Source: Enoplolaimus lenunculus (Eukaryota > Nematoda > Enoplea > Enoplida > Thoracostomopsidae). Taken from it: a stretch of DNA of 64,000 nt. The first letter of the stretch is position 1. Each line of letters begins with the position of its first letter. Below the pieces are notes generated by a model that was not told the origin of the DNA, did no database searches, and was given only the letters and a program-made list of their open reading frames with translations. This document shows, in pieces, positions 60,475 to 64,000 of the stretch. Position numbers and translations under genes: made by a program. Location of the stretch: assembly GCA_030248215.1 (NCBI GenBank), contig JASANG010002323.1:1-64000 (forward strand), written 5' to 3'.

Positions 60475-61540
60475 GCCCTCAAACTTGGTATTTTTTCGAG
60501 CACAAAACAAAACATCAAACAAACGGTGTTGTGGTTGCTTGCGATAAAATGGTAAGGTCAAGTTCCTTACCTTACAATTTTTCCCGTCAGAAAATGTTTT
60601 GCAAGAAAAGATAAGGTCTCTAATTATTCCCTCAGATTTTTATGTAATAAAATGATAAGTTTACAGTTCTTCCCGTCAGAATTTTTTGGTGATAAAATGA
60701 TAAGGTTTCTAATTAACAATTTTTGCGTTTCATAGCATTAGCCACCCCACCCCCGTCAGAAATTCCTGCATAGGCCGCTGGTTGTCGCAATGTAGAGTCT
60801 CCGGTGAATTATACATTACGCGGTTCTTAATGGAAACTGCAGACAACGTTTTTAATGATGTTTTGACGTCGTCATTTTGTCTGACATCAGCCTGTGAGCC
60901 AATTGCATAAGTTTGTTCAACCCGTATGTACCACCAAAAGCAAAGTGAACGGAACTGGATTTGAAAAATGTCTGCATGTTAACGATGCTTTTATGTCGTA
61001 GCCCAAGTCGCGTAGACGATTTGATCTTACATAAATTTAAAAATCTGTGTAGGGTTTGGTTTAGGAAACATCTTGCGATTTTTAATTTTTTGCCTGAGAA
61101 TGTTAAAAAGTACTCACCAGTCAGATGATATTGGGATCGCGTAACAAGTGTTTTGATTGAATTTTTATTATGTAACGTTATTCCTGTGTGAATTTCGAAT
61201 AATGACATGGCTACAACATAGCAATTTTATTACGATACCTGAGAAACTTTAGAGAGCGTAGTAATTTGGTTAGGTTTAGGTGTCTGTCTGAGTATCTGTA
61301 GGTGGCGCGTTCGAAACTTCTACTTGGCTACTTGTCCAACTAGTTCTTGTTGGATCCTGCCTAGCCTGAAATCGGGACGCTGACGCACCGTGAACGTGCA
61401 AAGTCAGGACATGTCAAAAATCGAAATTTTGAACCTTCTTAGCTGGACGTTGATTACTTCCTGGACGCGCTCTATAACACGGCGTTCAATACGTTTTATT
61501 GACGACGCACGTAAACGACACACAATACGCCAATAATCAA
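60475..61540. other. Intergenic with one unexplained open frame
   Basis: Short direct repeats of TTTTTC/GTCAGAA-TTTT-GATAAAATGATAAGG type lie at 60,540-60,720. A 118-codon minus-strand frame (61,208-60,852) is fully open and rich in basic residues, but I recognise no domain. It could be a LINE-derived piece, given the LINE relic 350 bp away on the same strand. Confidence 0.35.
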
Positions 61541-61544
61541 AGTC

Positions 61545-61865
61545 AAAGTCAAAGTCAAAAGTTTATTCACCGATTAAACATACATGCGTATTTAAGATAC
61601 GAATATGAATAGGCAAATAAAATAAGTTGGAAAGGAGGGGCAAACCTCTCTAACATCCAACCGAAATCGATCTATAAGGTTAACTGTTCATGGCGGTCAT
61701 ACTTCAGAAATTTTTTAAGTGCGTCGCGAGGGAGTCGTCGAAGAAACTGGGCAAGAGAACCTGCTCGGGGAACCGGTAGCCCATTTATATTGTTAGGTAG
61801 GCTATTCCAGGAATCCGGTGTATTGCACTGAAAATCGACGGTTTTGTACATTTAGAGAATGCTAA
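61545..61865 (-). mobile_element. LINE 3'-end relic with TTTGAC tail
   Basis: In reverse, a frame reads VDFQCNTPDSWNSLPNNI and, further on, LRRLPRDALKKFLK up to a stop near 61,680. The WNSLP motif is typical of the extreme C-terminus of LINE ORF2 proteins. About 110 bases further, the tail is a run of TTTGACTTTGACTTTGA, as in LINE 3' ends. Only this end is present. Confidence 0.7.
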
Positions 61866-61920
61866 CTTTTCAACGACAATAATTGTGTCGAAAATGAAAT
61901 GCAAATCCGAAAATATCGTA

Positions 61921-62240
61921 TAACTGCGATTCGTGTATAAAATTTGAGTGAAATCATTCGAGCACTGCTTGAGTTAGTCGACAAATATAGTCGACAAGTT
62001 TGTCAGTCTAGGAGGGAACCAGGACGTCGACCTTTTTATTAAGCAGCTGGAAAAGCGGGCCTCCAGAGCAGGGATCGAAATAACTGCGATTCGTGTATAA
62101 AATTTGAGTGAAATCATTCGAGCACTGCTTGAGTTAGTCGACAAATATAGTCGACAAGTTTGTCAGTCTAGGAGGGAACCAGGACGTCGACCTTTTTACT
62201 AAGCAGCTGGAAAAGCGGGCCTCCAGAGCAGGGATCGAAA
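61921..62240. repeat. Two tandem 160-bp units
   Basis: 61,921-62,080 and 62,081-62,240 are the same sequence with a single visible difference (TTTATTAAGC against TTTACTAAGC). Each unit contains TTAGTCGACAAATATAGTCG and ends in a reversed tRNA-like B box (GGGATCGAAA). Confidence 0.9.
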
Positions 62241-62291
62241 TCTCTGCCTACGGATTCTTAGCGAACACTTTACCACTGCGTTACGCAGCCC
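62219..62291 (-). repeat. tRNA-like sequence, minus strand
   Basis: In reverse: GGGCTGCGTAACGCAGTGG, TAAAGTGTTCGCTAAGAATCC, then TTTCGATCCCTGC. The A and B boxes are recognisable; stems are imperfect. A base is missing in the anticodon region relative to its neighbours. Confidence 0.6.
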
Positions 62292-62574
62292 TCCTCTACA
62301 AGTGCAGTTTTCGTCGGCTATATTTGTCGACCGTTTGCTGCCAGCTAGCATACATACAGTGCAATGCACTATATTGCAGGCGCACATAACGGACAAGCAT
62401 GTCTCACATGCCCTTATTTTCAATAAGGCCGTTCCTTGACCGTCCATCCTATTTTCGACTGGTACCGTGTTCATAAGCGCGGCAATCTAATATTGCGTTC
62501 ACGGTGTAGCCCCCATGTCAGTGTGGGTAGGAACCGGGACTTCAGACCTTTTACGAAGCAGCTGGAAAAGCGGT

Positions 62575-62648
62575 CCTCCAGAGCAGGGATCGAACTCTCA
62601 GGCTACGGATCCTTAAGCGAACACTTTACCACTGCGCCACGCAGCCCG
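62575..62648 (-). repeat. tRNA-like sequence, best-kept copy
   Basis: In reverse: GGGCTGCGTGGCGCAGTGGT, AAAGTGTTCGCTTAAGGATCC, then GAGAGTTCGATCCCTGCTCT. TGGCGCAGTGG is a full A box and AGTTCGATCC a good B box. The loop TTAAGGA resembles leucine tRNA with an AAG anticodon, but the stems pair poorly and the long leucine variable arm is absent. It is more likely a tRNA-derived repeat than a working tRNA. Confidence 0.55.
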
Positions 62649-62786
62649 CCTCTCTAACTGCATTTTTCGTCGGCTCTATGTGTCGACCGTTTGCTGGCAG
62701 CCTGAATACATACAGTGTACTGCTCTATACTGCATGTGCACATAACGGACAAGCATGTCTAACATGCTTAGACAGTTGAAGAGTTC

Positions 62787-62855
62787 AGCTTTGTGGCGCA
62801 GGGGTAGAGCGTTCGCTTAAGGATCAGTATGCTCATAGTTCGAGCCACCTCTGTG
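62787..62855 (+). repeat. tRNA-like sequence
   Basis: TTGTGGCGCAGGGGTAGAGC, GTTCGCTTAAGGATCAG and ATAGTTCGAGCC give clear A and B boxes. It lies in the opposite orientation to the two copies on its left. Confidence 0.55.
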
Positions 62856-63117
62856 TGTCTGGTTTTCCAGCTGGTTAATAAAAAATTCTGAGCTCTCGTC
62901 TCCTACTTAGACTGACATAGGGACTGCTCCGGAATTGAATCATGACCCCCTTGCGCTCGAGTGAAATATGCTACAATAACACAAGTCAACTATGCTACAA
63001 TAACACAATGCGGTCGATTGCAACAACTTCATATGCCAGCGTATGGTTGTACGTGCATGTGCGGCAATCATGCATTGCACATATACTTACCGTGCAGTGT
63101 ACATATACCGATAAGGC

Positions 63118-63185
63118 GGGCTACGTGGCACGGTGGTAGAGCGTTCACTTAAGAATCAGTGCACTGAGAGTTAGAGCCAGTCGTA
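63118..63185 (+). repeat. tRNA-like sequence
   Basis: GGGCTACGTGGCACGGTGG, TAGAGCGTTCACTTAAGAATC and GAGAGTTAGAGCC; the B box has changed (TTAGA for TTCGA). Confidence 0.5.
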
Positions 63186-63337
63186 TATGGCTGCCTTTTC
63201 AACTGCTTGTAAGCATGTGAGACATGCATGTCCTGGTGCATGCTCAATATATTCAATGCTTAATACACATTGTGTTGTATGCTAACCGGCAGCATACGGT
63301 CGGCACATTTAGTCGACGATAAAAGTAGTTGGAGAGC

Positions 63338-63405
63338 CGGGCTGCGTGGAACAGTTGTAGAGCGTCTGCCTAAGGATCTGTAGGTTGCTAGATCGAAACT
63401 CACGC
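63338..63405 (+). repeat. tRNA-like sequence
   Basis: GGGCTGCGTGGAACAGTTGTAG, AGCGTCTGCCTAAGGATCTG and TAGATCGAAACTC; degenerate in both boxes. A further stub, CGGCGCAGTGGTTAAACAG, is at about 63,634. Confidence 0.45.
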
Positions 63406-63756
63406 CATATGCCTGTTTTTCCTGTAGACTAATTGAAAAGAACGGAAGTCCCGGTTTTTACCTAGACTGACACTGTGTAATAAAACGTTCTGAAGTCTCC
63501 ATTAGTACCTTGTTTAAGAGGCGGGCTCACCTGCGTTACACAGAGTGCACGCTGGGGTACCATATGACACTATTAAGCATCCGCGGCGCATTGACAAGCG
63601 TCAATCTGACTGAAGATAGCTGACCAGTTAATTCGGCGCAGTGGTTAAACAGCCCATTTTCCTCACCTTTTTCTCAGTGGATTTAAGTAATTGAAAAAAG
63701 CATCCATTTATTAATGTTTTTACATTTTTGGTTCGTAGTAAATAAATTATAACAAA

Positions 63757-63912
63757 ATGGGAATCACAAAGCAGTATTTACGCTACGCAGACTGCAGTTT
63801 TTGTGGCGTTAGTAACTCTGCAAGCTCGAATGTTCAGTTTGTAGACAACAAGGTCTGTACTGTAGGTGCTTGCGAAGAGGTGTACTTATGGGATATTAAA
63901 CGAAATGAAAAG
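63757..63912 (+). CDS. wdr3: WDR3, first coding exon
   Basis: The frame begins MGITKQYLRYADCSFCGVSN and continues to CEEVYLWDIKRNEK, closely following the start of WDR3 (the yeast Utp12/Dip2 orthologue: MGLTKQYLRY near the start and an ACEHVFIWDLR-like first WD unit). The exon is 52 codons and ends at GT of GTTAGA (63,913) in phase 0; the rest lies beyond the window. The start is chosen because it matches the conserved N-terminus and sits in AACAAAATGG. WDR3 is a nucleolar tandem WD40 protein of the UTP-B module of the small-subunit processome, needed for 18S rRNA maturation. The family is about 900 residues, so only the first few per cent are seen. Confidence 0.88.
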
Positions 63913-64000
63913 GTTAGAAAAAATATAGTGAATCAGAATTCATTTACATTCTCCATCTTGTTTGTAAAGTACCGAAAATAAATTATGCGTCATTCAGCTT

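Larger units (their letters stand above)
62300..63330. repeat. Linkers repeated between tRNA-like units
   Basis: The linker at 62,306-62,405 (TCGTCGGCTATATTTGTCG, CATACATACAGTGCAATGC, CATAACGGACAAGCATGTCT) returns at 62,668-62,765. It appears inverted and diverged at about 63,212-63,330. So the repeating unit is tRNA-like head plus linker, in both orientations. Confidence 0.65.

Noticed and set aside
62575-62648. Working leucine tRNA gene
   Set aside because: The best copy still pairs poorly and lacks the long variable arm; neighbours are plainly degenerate relatives.
1-64000. LTR retrotransposons, retrovirus-like or Polinton-like elements
   Set aside because: I looked for long direct terminal repeats and for capsid, protease, integrase or polymerase motifs and saw none that I could support.

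Overview
The window looks like nuclear DNA from an invertebrate animal. It is AT-rich, full of short non-autonomous transposons, and carries only a few intron-containing genes. The two genes that can be named are animal genes: a Bar-class homeobox gene (BARHL type) and the first exon of WDR3, a ribosome-biogenesis WD40 protein. The fast-evolving homeobox flanks, small introns and dense MITE load would suit a tunicate, but nothing here proves that.

Positions 1 to 18,537 form one very large inverted repeat. The left arm (about 1-8,480) reappears in reverse complement as the right arm (about 10,300-18,537), around a non-repeated spacer of about 1.8 kb. The outer 6 kb of the arms are nearly identical and differ by scattered substitutions and small indels, much like two alleles. 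The inner part of the right arm (about 10,300-12,240) still aligns, but it is shortened by systematic loss of C on the + strand. No known mutational process does this, and it points to a poor-quality consensus at a fold-back. Each arm carries one copy of the 3' end of an unidentified gene: four exons with matching splice phases that encode the end of a membrane segment and a long cytoplasmic tail with a glutamine run. The left copy is damaged in its third exon and the right copy in its last. A decayed second copy of the last exon lies just downstream and has a transposon inserted in it.

From 18,538 to about 51,890 I find no supportable gene. This stretch holds repeats: a family with a TTAGGC-like hexamer core, TA-flanked MITEs with CTGTAGTGACCCGAATAAG ends, fold-back MITEs with CACTGCAAAAAATGG ends, a family containing GTAGCC, a tRNA-headed SINE, microsatellites, and an A-rich tract of about 530 bp.

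The BARHL-type gene occupies 51,891-54,870 in three exons. At least four copies of a MITE of about 215 bp lie in its second intron and 3' flank. Two LINE 3'-end relics follow (56.6 and 61.7 kb). A cluster of degenerate leucine-tRNA-like sequences in both orientations fills 61.9-63.7 kb, directly upstream of WDR3, whose first exon starts at 63,757 and whose remainder lies beyond the window.

The named genes are unrelated in function: a neural or sensory transcription factor and a nucleolar processome subunit. No operon-like logic links them.
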